From Herbaspirillum sp. WKF16 (GTDB taxonomy: Bacteria; Pseudomonadota; Gammaproteobacteria; Burkholderiales; Burkholderiaceae_D): DNA of 64,000 bases. The notes under the pieces were generated by a model that saw only the letters and a program-made list of their open reading frames with translations, had not been told where the DNA came from and did not search any database. Each line of letters starts with the position of its first letter. Position 1 is the stretch's first letter. The stretch is from positions 4,216,001 through 4,280,000 of the forward strand of contig NZ_CP118632.1 in the NCBI RefSeq assembly GCF_028993615.1, read 5' to 3'. This document shows, piece by piece, positions 7,885 to 16,107 of this stretch. The position numbers and the translations under genes are program-made.

Positions 7885-9167
7885 GCGGACTTCCCGGCCA
7901 GCGCGCGCAAGGCCTTCTCGAAGAAGTCGACGGTGCCGAAGTTGCCCGACTTCAGGGCCAGGGCGATCGGCTGCTCGTCCAGCGTGGCGGTGGCCGGCAC
8001 GCCGGGATCGATCTGCGGTCCGATGCGCAGCGCGCGCACGTCCAGCGCCTGCACCACCGCGCCGGAAGTCTCGCCGCCGGCCACGACAAAGCGGCGCACG
8101 CCGCGCTGCTTCAGGGCGGAGGCGATGGACGCCAGCGCCTGCTCGACGATGTGGCCGGCCTTGGCCACGCCCAGTTCCTTTTGCACCGCCTTGACCTCAT
8201 CGGGCGTGGCGGTGGCGTAGATCAACACCGGCTCGCCCTTGATGCGTTCGTCGGCAAAAGCCAGCGCCTGGCCGACCACGTCCTCGCCGCGCGCCAGCGC
8301 CAGCGGGTCGATGCGGAAGGCGGGGTGCCTGCCCTTCCATTCGGCGACCTGGGCGTTGGTGGCCTTGGAGGCGCTGCCGGCGAGCACCACCGACAGTCCT
8401 TCGATGGCAGGCAGCTGCGCCGCCTCGCCGACCGCATGCAAGAGGCCGGCGCGACGGAAGTTCTCGGGCAAGCCCAGGGCCACGCCGGAGCCGCCGGTGA
8501 TCAGTTTCAGGTCGGCGCAGGCTTCGCCCAGCGCGAACAGGTCCTTGTCCGAGACCGCGTCGGCGATCGCCATCTTCACGCCGTCGGCGCGCAGCGCGGC
8601 GAAGCGCTCCTGCACCGCCGCCGCGCCGCGGGCCACGGCGTCATAGCGCACCAGGCCGACCTTGGACTCGGTCTGGCGCTGCAGCACGCGCACCAGGTTG
8701 GCGTCGGTCATCGGCGTGAGCGGATGGTTTTCCATGCCGGATTCGTTCAACAGCGCGTCGGCCACGAACAGATAGCCGCGGTAGATGGTGCGGCCGTTCT
8801 CCGGGAAGGCCGGGCAGGCGATGGTGAAGTCCGCGCCCAGTTCCTTCAGCAGGGCGTCGGTCACCTGGCCGATGTTGCCGGCGTCGGTGGAATCGAAGGT
8901 GGAGCAATACTTGAAGAAGAACTGCGTGCAGCCCTGCTGCTGCAACCAGCGCAACGCCGCCAGCGATTGCTCGACCGCTTCGGCGGCGGGGATGGTGCGC
9001 GACTTGAGCGCGATCACCAGCGCGTCGGCCGCGACCGCCGGCAGCTGCTCGGGCACGCCGATGGTCTGCACGGTGCGCATGCCGCCGCGCACCAGCATGT
9101 TGGCCAGGTCGGTGGCGCCGGTGAAGTCGTCGGCGATGCAGCCCAGGAGAGGTTTGGCTTGAGACAT
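7881..9167 (-). CDS. otnK: 3-oxo-tetronate kinase OtnK
   Basis: A 428-residue kinase of the four-carbon acid sugar kinase family (DUF1537 N-terminal plus nucleotide-binding C-terminal domain). The N-terminus has LGCIADDFTGATDLAN, the substrate-domain signature. The C-terminal domain has RFVVAGGETSGAVVQAL, the ATP-binding Gly-rich motif. It phosphorylates 3-oxo-tetronate at O4, after LtnD-type oxidation and before OtnC. The start at 9167 is 45 bp after the ltnD stop, and the 3' end overlaps otnC by 4 bp. Length and motifs are complete. Confidence 0.93.
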   Translation of the reverse strand: MSQAKPLLGCIADDFTGATDLANMLVRGGMRTVQTIGVPEQLPAVAADALVIALKSRTIPAAEAVEQSLAALRWLQQQGCTQFFFKYCSTFDSTDAGNIGQVTDALLKELGADFTIACPAFPENGRTIYRGYLFVADALLNESGMENHPLTPMTDANLVRVLQRQTESKVGLVRYDAVARGAAAVQERFAALRADGVKMAIADAVSDKDLFALGEACADLKLITGGSGVALGLPENFRRAGLLHAVGEAAQLPAIEGLSVVLAGSASKATNAQVAEWKGRHPAFRIDPLALARGEDVVGQALAFADERIKGEPVLIYATATPDEVKAVQKELGVAKAGHIVEQALASIASALKQRGVRRFVVAGGETSGAVVQALDVRALRIGPQIDPGVPATATLDEQPIALALKSGNFGTVDFFEKALRALAGKSA

Positions 9168-9212
9168 GAGGTACTCCGAAATCTGTTCGATGCTGTTCGA
9201 TGCGGGCGGCGC

Positions 9213-10109
9213 TTACTTCGCCTTGGCGGGCGGCAGGTCGATGCCCGGGAAGATCTTGATGACGGCCGAATCGTCCTCGCCGCCGTGGCCGGCGGTGGAG
9301 GCCATCATGAACATCTGGTGGGCGGCGGCCGACAGCGGCAGCGGGAACTTGCTGCGGCGCGCGGTATCGAGCACCAGGCCCAGGTCCTTGACGAAAATGT
9401 CGACCGCCGACAGCGGCGTGTAGTCGCCGTTGAGGATGTGCGGCACGCGGTTCTCGAACATCCATGAATTGCCGGCGCTGTGGGTGATGACGTCGTACAG
9501 CGCGTCCGGGTTGACGCCTTCGCGCAGGCCCAGCGCCATCGCTTCGGCGGAGGCGGCAATGTGCACGCCGGCCAGCAGCTGGTTGATGATCTTGACCTTG
9601 GAGCCGATGCCATGGGCGTTGCCCAGGCGGTAGACCTTGCCGGCCATGCCCTTCAACACGTCTTCGATCTTGGCGTAGACCTCGTCGGGGCCGGAGGTCA
9701 TCATGGTCATCTCGCCGGAGGCGGCGCGCGCGGCGCCGCCTGAGACCGGCGCGTCCAGCAGCAGCAGGCCCTTTTCGCCGAGACGCTTGCCCAGTTCCAC
9801 GGCGAAGTCCGGCGCCACGGTGGCGCTGGAGATCACCACGCTGCCCGGCTTCAAGCCCGACACCACGCCGTTCTCGCCGAACAGCACGGCCTCGGTCTGG
9901 GCGGCGTTGACCACCAGGGTGATCACCACGTCGACCGCGCCGGCCAGTTCGGCCGGGTTGGCGCAGGCCACGCCGCCGGCGGCGGCGAATTTCTCCAGCA
10001 CCTCACGGCGCACATCGCACGCATGCACGTTGAAGCCGGCGCGCAGCAGCGAACTCGCCACGCCGAAGCCCATCGCGCCCAAACCGATCACACCTACATT
10101 CCTGGACAT
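9213..10109 (-). CDS. ltnD: L-threonate / D-erythronate-type dehydrogenase (LtnD family)
   Basis: A 298-residue beta-hydroxyacid dehydrogenase. The NAD-binding motif GVIGLGAMGFGVASSLLRAGF opens the protein. The substrate-binding motif DAPVSGGAARAASGEMTMM and the catalytic-lysine region GSKVKIINQLLAGVHIA follow. It should oxidise a C4 aldonate to the 2- or 3-oxo acid that feeds OtnI and OtnK. The ATG at 10109 was chosen because GGAG lies 7 bp before it; the longer GTG start at 10121 lacks a site. It is the first enzyme gene after the GntR regulator, with a 121-bp gap that may hold a promoter. The exact stereoisomer used is unknown. Confidence 0.87.
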   Translation of the reverse strand: MSRNVGVIGLGAMGFGVASSLLRAGFNVHACDVRREVLEKFAAAGGVACANPAELAGAVDVVITLVVNAAQTEAVLFGENGVVSGLKPGSVVISSATVAPDFAVELGKRLGEKGLLLLDAPVSGGAARAASGEMTMMTSGPDEVYAKIEDVLKGMAGKVYRLGNAHGIGSKVKIINQLLAGVHIAASAEAMALGLREGVNPDALYDVITHSAGNSWMFENRVPHILNGDYTPLSAVDIFVKDLGLVLDTARRSKFPLPLSAAAHQMFMMASTAGHGGEDDSAVIKIFPGIDLPPAKAK

Positions 10110-10230
10110 AGTCGTCTCCACTCTGGATGGCGCTGCCGCACGATGCTTGCGTTGCAGCCTGCTGCGCCGGTTGATGATGTGACGCCGACCTGGGCCGGCG
10201 CCGCTGTTCGTAAATCGCCTGCAGCCGGGG

Positions 10231-10932
10231 TTAGCTTTGCCCCTGGCTCAGGCGGCGCGCCGCATTGAACATGTGCGTCTGCGCCGCGTTGCGCGCCGCC
10301 ATCTCGTCGCCGGCGCGGATGGCCTCGACGATGGCTTCGTGCTCCTCGCGCACCTGGCGCGAGAAATCCTCGTAGCGGGCTTCGTTGCCGCGCGTGACCG
10401 CCGTGGCCGCCTCCAGGTATTGCGAGAGGAACTCCAGCGTCTTGATGAAGTAAGGGTTGCGCGTGGCCTGCGCCAGCGCGCGATGGAACGCCACATCGGC
10501 GGCCACGCCGTCGCCGCCGTCGGCCACGTCGTGGCCGATGCGCGCCAGCGCGTTCTCGATCGCCTCGATGTCCTCATCGGTGCGCCGCTTGGCCGCCTGC
10601 GCCGCCACCTCGGCCTCGATGGCGCGGCGCAGCTCGACGATCTGCAGCACCGCGTCCGGCGAACTCACTTCCGTATAGTCGATGCGCAGCGGCTTGATGC
10701 CCGCCTGCTCCGTCACGAAAACGCCGCTGCCCTGGCGCGGCTCGACCACGCCCTCATGCCGCAGGCGCGCGATCGCCTCGCGCACCACCGTGCGGCTGAC
10801 GCCGAACTCCTGCGCCAGCACCGCCTCGGTAGGCAGCTTGCTGCCGCGGGGAAAGGCGCCGCCATCGATGTTCTCCAGCAATTGCCTGGCAACCGTGTCG
10901 CTGAGCGCCTGTGCGGGGATCTTCTGAAACAT
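10231..10932 (-). CDS. GntR/FadR-family regulator of the C4 acid sugar locus
   Basis: A 233-residue regulator with an N-terminal winged helix (about 10-75, with TEAVLAQEFGVSRTVVREAIARLRHEGVV) and a C-terminal all-helical FCD ligand domain (about 90-225, with metal-ligand-type Asp and His residues in VAFHRAL and HEAIVEAI). It lies at the head of the ltnD-otnK-otnC run on the same strand, so it probably senses a sugar acid and controls the locus. The upstream region carries an AT-rich stretch with ATCATACAAATT (10968-10979), a possible binding site. Confidence 0.88.
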   Translation of the reverse strand: MFQKIPAQALSDTVARQLLENIDGGAFPRGSKLPTEAVLAQEFGVSRTVVREAIARLRHEGVVEPRQGSGVFVTEQAGIKPLRIDYTEVSSPDAVLQIVELRRAIEAEVAAQAAKRRTDEDIEAIENALARIGHDVADGGDGVAADVAFHRALAQATRNPYFIKTLEFLSQYLEAATAVTRGNEARYEDFSRQVREEHEAIVEAIRAGDEMAARNAAQTHMFNAARRLSQGQS

Positions 10933-11229
10933 GGTGTCTCGGGTCGTTATCGTAAGGTTATCCGGTCATCATACAAATTTATCTGCAAGGCGGCAACGCG
11001 ATTTTTTCTCTTTACATGGAGAAACACGTTCGGATACAAACACTTGGAAGAAATTAGGCGAACTTAAGCAGAAATATCCTGCCATTTGCTCAAGACATCA
11101 AGAATTCGAATAACTGGCGTACAGGTCGAATGTCGGCGGCCGGCAAGCGCAAGCCGGAGCGATGACCGATACAGGCAAGCTCACGCCGCTCTACAATCAC
11201 GTTTTTGCCCAGATCCGGAAAACCGCTCC
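10933..11229. promoter_or_regulatory. Divergent promoter region, gntR / 5'-nucleotidase
   Basis: A 297-bp AT-richer gap between divergent genes. GGTCATCATACAAAT (10964-10978) is the best operator-like candidate for the GntR regulator. No clear -35/-10 pair was settled for either gene. Confidence 0.4.
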
Positions 11230-12183
11230 ATGCCCTACGACCTCTCAGACAAGCTCGTCATCGGTATCTCCTCGCGCGCCCTGTTCGACCTTGAGGCCGA
11301 GAACGCCATCTACGATGAGAGGGGCGTAGACGCCTACTCCGATTACCAGCGCGCCCACGAGAACGACGCGCTGGAGCCCGGCACCGCCTTCCCGCTGGTG
11401 AAGGCGCTGCTCAAGCTGAACGACCTGATCCCCGAGCGCCGCCTGGTGGAAGTGGTGGTCATCTCGCGCAACACGCCCGACACCGGCCTGCGCGCCTTCA
11501 ACGCCATCGCCGCGCACAAGCTCGACATCAGCCGCGCGGCCTTCACCGGCGGCGGCCCGACGGCGCCCTACCTGCAAGCCTTCAAGATCGACCTGTTCCT
11601 CTCGCGCGATACCGGCGACGTGCAGGAAGCCATCGACGCCGGCGTGGCCGCGGCCCAGCTCTACACCGCGCCGATCGACTACAGCGCGCCGGAAAGCCAG
11701 ATCCGCATCGCCTTCGACGGCGACGCCGTGCTGTTTTCGCCCGAGTCCGAACGCATCTTCGCCGAGAAGGGGTTGGAAGCCTTCGCCCGCCACGAGCAGC
11801 GGCACCGCAACAAGGCCATGAAGGAAGGACCGTTCGCCAAGCTGCTGCTGGCGTTGTCGGCGATCCAGAAGCAGTTCCCGCCCAAGGAATGCCCGGTGCG
11901 CATCGCCATCGTCACCGCCCGCAACAGCCCGGCGCACCAGCGCGTGATCCACACGCTGCGCACCTGGAACGTCACGGTCGACGAAGCCTTCTTCCTCGGC
12001 GGCCTGAAGAAGACCGACGTGCTGCAGGCCTTCGGCGCGCACATGTTCTTCGACGACCAGGAGGGCCATGTCGAAACCGCGTCGGTGGTGGTGCCCTCGG
12101 GGCGGGTGCCCTACAAGGGCGGCAAGCTGGCCGGCGGCGCGACCAAAGCGCGCGCGGCAAAAACCGGCGCGATCAAGCGCTGA
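11230..12183 (+). CDS. Cytosolic 5'-nucleotidase family protein
   Basis: A 317-residue protein of the animal-type cytosolic 5'-nucleotidase I (NT5C1) family, also found in bacteria. It contains LVIGISSRALFDLE near the N-terminus, VEVVVISRNTPDTGLRAFNAI, then ALTGGG-type FTGGGPTAPYLQAFKIDLFLS, IAFDGDAVLFS (HAD-like acid cluster) and MFFDDQEGHV. These nucleotidases dephosphorylate nucleoside monophosphates. The ATG at 11230 begins the conserved part. The gene is monocistronic and converges on the nimT-like gene with only a 12-bp gap. The substrate (AMP, IMP or other) is not predictable. Confidence 0.82.
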   Translation: MPYDLSDKLVIGISSRALFDLEAENAIYDERGVDAYSDYQRAHENDALEPGTAFPLVKALLKLNDLIPERRLVEVVVISRNTPDTGLRAFNAIAAHKLDISRAAFTGGGPTAPYLQAFKIDLFLSRDTGDVQEAIDAGVAAAQLYTAPIDYSAPESQIRIAFDGDAVLFSPESERIFAEKGLEAFARHEQRHRNKAMKEGPFAKLLLALSAIQKQFPPKECPVRIAIVTARNSPAHQRVIHTLRTWNVTVDEAFFLGGLKKTDVLQAFGAHMFFDDQEGHVETASVVVPSGRVPYKGGKLAGGATKARAAKTGAIKR

Positions 12184-12195
12184 CGCAGCCCCAGC

Positions 12196-13401
12196 TCACT
12201 GCGCCGTTGCGCGCGACTCACCGATCACCCGTCCCGCGCGCCCGGCCAGCATGCCGAACACGCCCATCACCACCGCCATGGCGGCCGTCGCCGCCAGCAC
12301 CAGGTTCCAGTCGCCGAGGGCGTCATGCAGGCGCCCCATCAGCATCGGGCCGACGGCGGCCATCAGGTAGCCCACGCATTGCGCCATCGCCGACAGCGAG
12401 GCCGCCTGTTGCGGCGTGGACACGCGCATGCCCACGAAGGCCAGGCCGAGGATGAACACGGCGCCGCTGCCGAAACCGAACAGCGGCACCCAGATCATCG
12501 CCTGCGACGGCGCCACGATCAGCCCCAGCGCGCCCAGCACGGACAGCGCCGACGTGCCGGCGGCAATCAGGCGCTGGTCCTGCATGCGCTTGACCAGCGG
12601 CACCAGGAAAAGGCCCGCGATGGCCGAAGAGAATTGCAGCAGCCCGTGCAGGTTGCCGGCCTGCGCCGCGCTCTGGCCGTTGGCCACCAGGATCGACGGC
12701 AACCAGGCCGTGACCACGTAGTAGACGAAGGAGTTGGTGCCGAGGAACAGCGTCACCTGCCAGGCCAGCGCCGAACGCCACACCGGGACTGAGCCGGCGG
12801 GAGCGGGCGCGGGCAGCGTGTGCCTGGCCAGTTGCGGCAGCCACGCCAGCATCGCGACCGCCGGAAGCACGATGAAGGCCGCCAGCGCCCATGGCCAGCC
12901 CAGCGCGTCGGCCAGCGGCACGGCGCACACCGAGCCCAGCGCCGACGCGGTGTTCATGGTCAGCCCGTAGATCGCGGTCAGGCGCGTCAGGTCGTTGGGG
13001 AAGTCGCGCTTGAGCAGGCTGGGCAGCAACACATTGCCGCCGGCGATGCCGCCGCCGATGATGCAAGTGCCGATCAGCAGCGCCGCAGCCGATCCGGTGG
13101 AGCGCAGCGCGATGCCCGCCGCCACCAGCAGCATGGCCAAAAACAGCGTGCGCTCCAGCCCGAAACCGCGCGCCGCCCAGGCGGCGACCGGCGAGAGCAG
13201 CGCGAAGCAGGCCAGTGGCAGGGTCAACAAGAGGCCGGCGATGCCGGCGCTGAAACCGAAGGCCTGCTGCAGCATCTCGATCAGCGGGCCGACGCCGGTG
13301 ACCGGCGCGCGCAGGTTGGCGGCGATCAGCAGGATGCCGAGGATAAGCCAGCCGGGCGAGGCGACAGTGCGGCGGGAGCTGGCGGCGGTGGTGTCGGTCA
13401 T
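12196..13401 (-). CDS. nimT: CynX/NimT-family MFS transporter
   Basis: A 401-residue MFS protein of the cyanate/2-nitroimidazole transporter group. The family signature AANLRAPVTGVGPLI is in the first helix, and LLPSLLKRDFP and YGLTMNTASALGSVCAVPLADALGW follow, with twelve helices in all. In E. coli, NimT (YeaN) exports 2-nitroimidazole and is encoded divergently from its repressor NimR. The same divergent layout with an AraC/cupin regulator occurs here, which is the main reason for the symbol. The start at 13401 (MTDTT) is tentative; a TTG 36 bp upstream is also in frame and neither has a strong ribosome site. Confidence 0.75.
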   Translation of the reverse strand: MTDTTAASSRRTVASPGWLILGILLIAANLRAPVTGVGPLIEMLQQAFGFSAGIAGLLLTLPLACFALLSPVAAWAARGFGLERTLFLAMLLVAAGIALRSTGSAAALLIGTCIIGGGIAGGNVLLPSLLKRDFPNDLTRLTAIYGLTMNTASALGSVCAVPLADALGWPWALAAFIVLPAVAMLAWLPQLARHTLPAPAPAGSVPVWRSALAWQVTLFLGTNSFVYYVVTAWLPSILVANGQSAAQAGNLHGLLQFSSAIAGLFLVPLVKRMQDQRLIAAGTSALSVLGALGLIVAPSQAMIWVPLFGFGSGAVFILGLAFVGMRVSTPQQAASLSAMAQCVGYLMAAVGPMLMGRLHDALGDWNLVLAATAAMAVVMGVFGMLAGRAGRVIGESRATAQ

Positions 13402-13522
13402 GGGAACGGGAGGATGATCGAAGTCGGGATCGGCCAAGCTTACCCAATCGCCGCCCGCAAGTATTTGGCTACAATGCCAGCATATTGCTAAAAACGGTCA
13501 ATCTACCCTTCCCTGGCCCACC

Positions 13523-14320
13523 ATGCCCGCACTGCACGCCTGCCTCGTCCAGCACGACCCCGACCGCCTGACGGCGCCGGTCACGGCGCTGCATGTGCAT
13601 ACCATGGAGAACGAACGCGAGAAGCCCTTCCACACGCACAAGAAGGGCCAGCTGGTGGTGGCGCTGCATGGCGCGGTCACCTGCGAGACTTCGCACGGCA
13701 TGTGGATCGTGCCGCCGCAATCGGGCGTATGGGTGCCGCCGGGCGTGTCGCACAGTAACCGCGTCACCGCCGACGGCCAGGTGTGCTTCCTGTTCGTCGA
13801 TCCGGCGGCGGCGGCGATGCCAGGCGCGTGCTGCACGCTGGCGCTGAGCCCCTTGCTGATCCAGATGATCCGCCACCTGGCCGACCAGCCGCAGGACTAT
13901 GCGCCGGGCGAGCGCACCGCGCGCCTGGCGGCGGTGCTGGTGGAAGAGCTGGAGCACATGACGGCGCAAAGCCTGCCGCTGCACCTACCCATCCCCGCCG
14001 GCTCGCGCCTGCGCGACATCGCCCGGCGGCTGGCCGAACATCCGGCCGACCGCAGCACGGTGGCCGACTGGGGCCAGCGCTGCGCCATGAGCGAACGCAG
14101 CTTCGCCCGCTTCGTGCAGGCAGAGACCGGCATGACCTTCGGCCGCTGGCGCCAGCAGATCCACCTCATGGTCGCGCTGCAGCAGCTGGCCTCGGGCGCG
14201 TCGGTGCAGCGCGTGTCGCAGGAGCTCGGCTACGACTCGGTCAGCGCCTTCATCACCATGTTCAAGAAAATGCTCGGCAAGCCGCCGGCCCGCTACATCG
14301 CGCAACGGCAGCCGGCCTGA
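13523..14320 (+). CDS. nimR: AraC-family regulator with cupin domain, NimR-like
   Basis: A 265-residue regulator with an N-terminal AraC-type cupin (HTHKKGQLVVALHGAVTCET, then MWIVPPQSGVWVPPGVSHSNRV) and a C-terminal AraC DNA-binding domain of two helix-turn-helix units (about 165-260, with TVADWGQRCAMSERSFARFV and ELGYDSVSAFITMFKKMLG). It is divergent from the CynX/NimT transporter gene across a 121-bp gap and closely resembles the E. coli nimR/nimT arrangement. It is expected to repress the exporter and itself. TGGC-N6-GCCA at 13466-13479 is a possible but weak operator. Confidence 0.8.
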   Translation: MPALHACLVQHDPDRLTAPVTALHVHTMENEREKPFHTHKKGQLVVALHGAVTCETSHGMWIVPPQSGVWVPPGVSHSNRVTADGQVCFLFVDPAAAAMPGACCTLALSPLLIQMIRHLADQPQDYAPGERTARLAAVLVEELEHMTAQSLPLHLPIPAGSRLRDIARRLAEHPADRSTVADWGQRCAMSERSFARFVQAETGMTFGRWRQQIHLMVALQQLASGASVQRVSQELGYDSVSAFITMFKKMLGKPPARYIAQRQPA

Positions 14321-14356
14321 CGCGATCGACCCGACATCCATCTCCCCTCGCCCATC

Positions 14357-15907
14357 ATGGAAACCGAACTCAAACTGTTGCTCGCCCCCGCCCACACCAA
14401 GGCCCTGATCAAGCATCCGCTGCTGGCGCGCCACGCGCTGGCGGCGCCGCGCACCAAGGACCAGACCGGCGTCTACTTCGACACGGCCGGGCACGACTTC
14501 CGCAAGAACGACGCCGGCCTGCGCGTGCGCCGCACCGGCGGCGAATTCATCCAGACGCTGAAGGCCGGCGGCGGCGTCAGCGGCGGCCTGCACCAGCGCA
14601 ACGAATGGGAATCGCAGGTCGCCGGCGAGCAGCCCGACCTGGCGGCGCTGCGCGAGATGGTGCCGGCCGGCGCCGCCTGGCGCGACGAGATCCTCTCGCC
14701 CGCCGCCGCCGCGCGCATCCGGCCCATCTTCGCCACCCATATCAAGCGCATGCTGTGGGACCTGAAGCTGGACGACGGCTCGGAAGTCGAGTTCGTGCTC
14801 GACCAGGGCACGGTCGAGCACGGCGACAGGAACGTCGCGATCTGTGAGATCGAGCTGGAGCTCAAGAGCGGCAGCGCGCTGGCGCTGTTCGACTTCGCGC
14901 TGGCGCTGATGCAGGACATCCCGCTGCGCATCGGCATCCAGAGCAAGGCGCAGCGCGGCTACACGCTCTACCACCTGGCCGCGCGCGACGACGGTCCGGC
15001 GCCCTCCTCGGCCATCAAGGCCAAGCCGCTGCACCTGTCACGCAAGATGGTTCTTGAACAAGCCTTCGCCGCCATCGTCGGCAATTGCGTCGAACAGGTC
15101 CAGGCCAACGACATCGCCGACGGCGACCCGCAGGACGTCGAACGGCTGCACCAGATGCGCGTCGGCCTGCGGCGCCTGCGCTCGGCCTTTACGCTGTTTC
15201 ACGGCGTGCTGCCGCTGCCGCGCGAACTGGCCGAGGAATTCGAATGGATCTCGCAACGCATCGGCGCCGCGCGCGACTGGGACGTGCTGGCCGGCTCGAC
15301 CCTGGAGGCGCTGCCGCAGCAGCAGGCCGGCGCGATCAACCTGAAGGCGGTGCGCGAGGCCGCGCGCAAGCAGGCCGTCGCCATGCACAAGGGCGCGGTG
15401 GAAGCGGTGGCCTCGGTGCGCTACACGGCGCTGGTGCTGCGCTTCGGGCGTTGGATGCTGGGCGCGCAATGGCGCGCGGAGATGAGCGCCGAACAGCGCG
15501 AGGCGTTGTCGCAACCGCTCGCGCGCTTCGCCCGCGAGATGCTGCGGCATGACGAGAAGCGCATGAAGAAGCGCGGCCGCAAGATGGAAGAAGACCCGCG
15601 CTCGCGCCACCGCACCCGCATCGCCGCCAAGAAGATGCGCTACGACACCGAGTTCTTCCAGGCGCTGTACGGCGAGAAAAGCAGCCGCGCCTACCTGAAG
15701 GCCTTGTCGCGCCTGCAGGACCAGTTGGGCCGGCTGAACGACATCTCGGTGGCCGACGGCCTGCTGGAAGAACTGCAGAAAAAACACTCGCCGCTGGCTG
15801 CCAGCATCGCCTACGCCCGCGGCTTCCTGGCGGCGCAGGCGGACGATGGCGAAGAGAAGACGCGGCGGCTCTGGAAGAAATGGAAGGCGCAGGAATTGCC
15901 GCAGTAG
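14357..15907 (+). CDS. CYTH and CHAD domain protein (inorganic triphosphatase YgiF-like)
   Basis: A 516-residue two-domain protein. The N-terminal CYTH triphosphatase tunnel domain (1-205) starts with the hallmark ExExK motif (Glu2, Glu4, Lys6). Alternating charged strands follow, such as AGLRVRRTGGEFIQTLK and NVAICEIELELKSG. The C-terminal CHAD domain (about 225-510) is helical and rich in conserved His, Arg and Lys (LHQMRVGLRRLRSAF, HRTRIAAKKMRYDTEFF), which bind polyphosphate. Such proteins hydrolyse inorganic triphosphate and associate with polyphosphate granules. It starts 36 bp after nimR, but nothing suggests a functional link. Confidence 0.92.
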   Translation: METELKLLLAPAHTKALIKHPLLARHALAAPRTKDQTGVYFDTAGHDFRKNDAGLRVRRTGGEFIQTLKAGGGVSGGLHQRNEWESQVAGEQPDLAALREMVPAGAAWRDEILSPAAAARIRPIFATHIKRMLWDLKLDDGSEVEFVLDQGTVEHGDRNVAICEIELELKSGSALALFDFALALMQDIPLRIGIQSKAQRGYTLYHLAARDDGPAPSSAIKAKPLHLSRKMVLEQAFAAIVGNCVEQVQANDIADGDPQDVERLHQMRVGLRRLRSAFTLFHGVLPLPRELAEEFEWISQRIGAARDWDVLAGSTLEALPQQQAGAINLKAVREAARKQAVAMHKGAVEAVASVRYTALVLRFGRWMLGAQWRAEMSAEQREALSQPLARFAREMLRHDEKRMKKRGRKMEEDPRSRHRTRIAAKKMRYDTEFFQALYGEKSSRAYLKALSRLQDQLGRLNDISVADGLLEELQKKHSPLAASIAYARGFLAAQADDGEEKTRRLWKKWKAQELPQ

Positions 15908-15916
15908 GCGCGATGA

Positions 15917-16080
15917 CTTCGATACGCCGCTACGCGGCTACTCAGCCCGAACGATTTTTGGGTGCACGGCGAACGGCGCTGGGTTCCTGCTTTCGCGGGA
16001 ACGACAAGCCGTGCGCATCTTGAGTCTCAGGAGGTGTGGATTACAGCGCCCGTGTCGTCCCTGCGAAAGCGGGGACCCAG
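15917..16080. repeat. Short interspersed repeat cluster beside pelG
   Basis: Three repeat modules lie in the 200-bp gap between the CYTH-CHAD gene and pelG. The box CTTCGATACGCCGC...CGGCTACTCAGCCCGAACG is at 15917-15953. A CCTGCTTTCGCGGGA hairpin box is at 15980-16005. The same box in opposite orientation is at 16054-16080. All three also occur in the large repeat cluster at 53984-55670. They are REP-like, with small hairpins around TTTC or GAAA. Confidence 0.75.
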
Positions 16081-16107
16081 CGACTTTTTTCGCACCTCGA
16101 CATCCCG

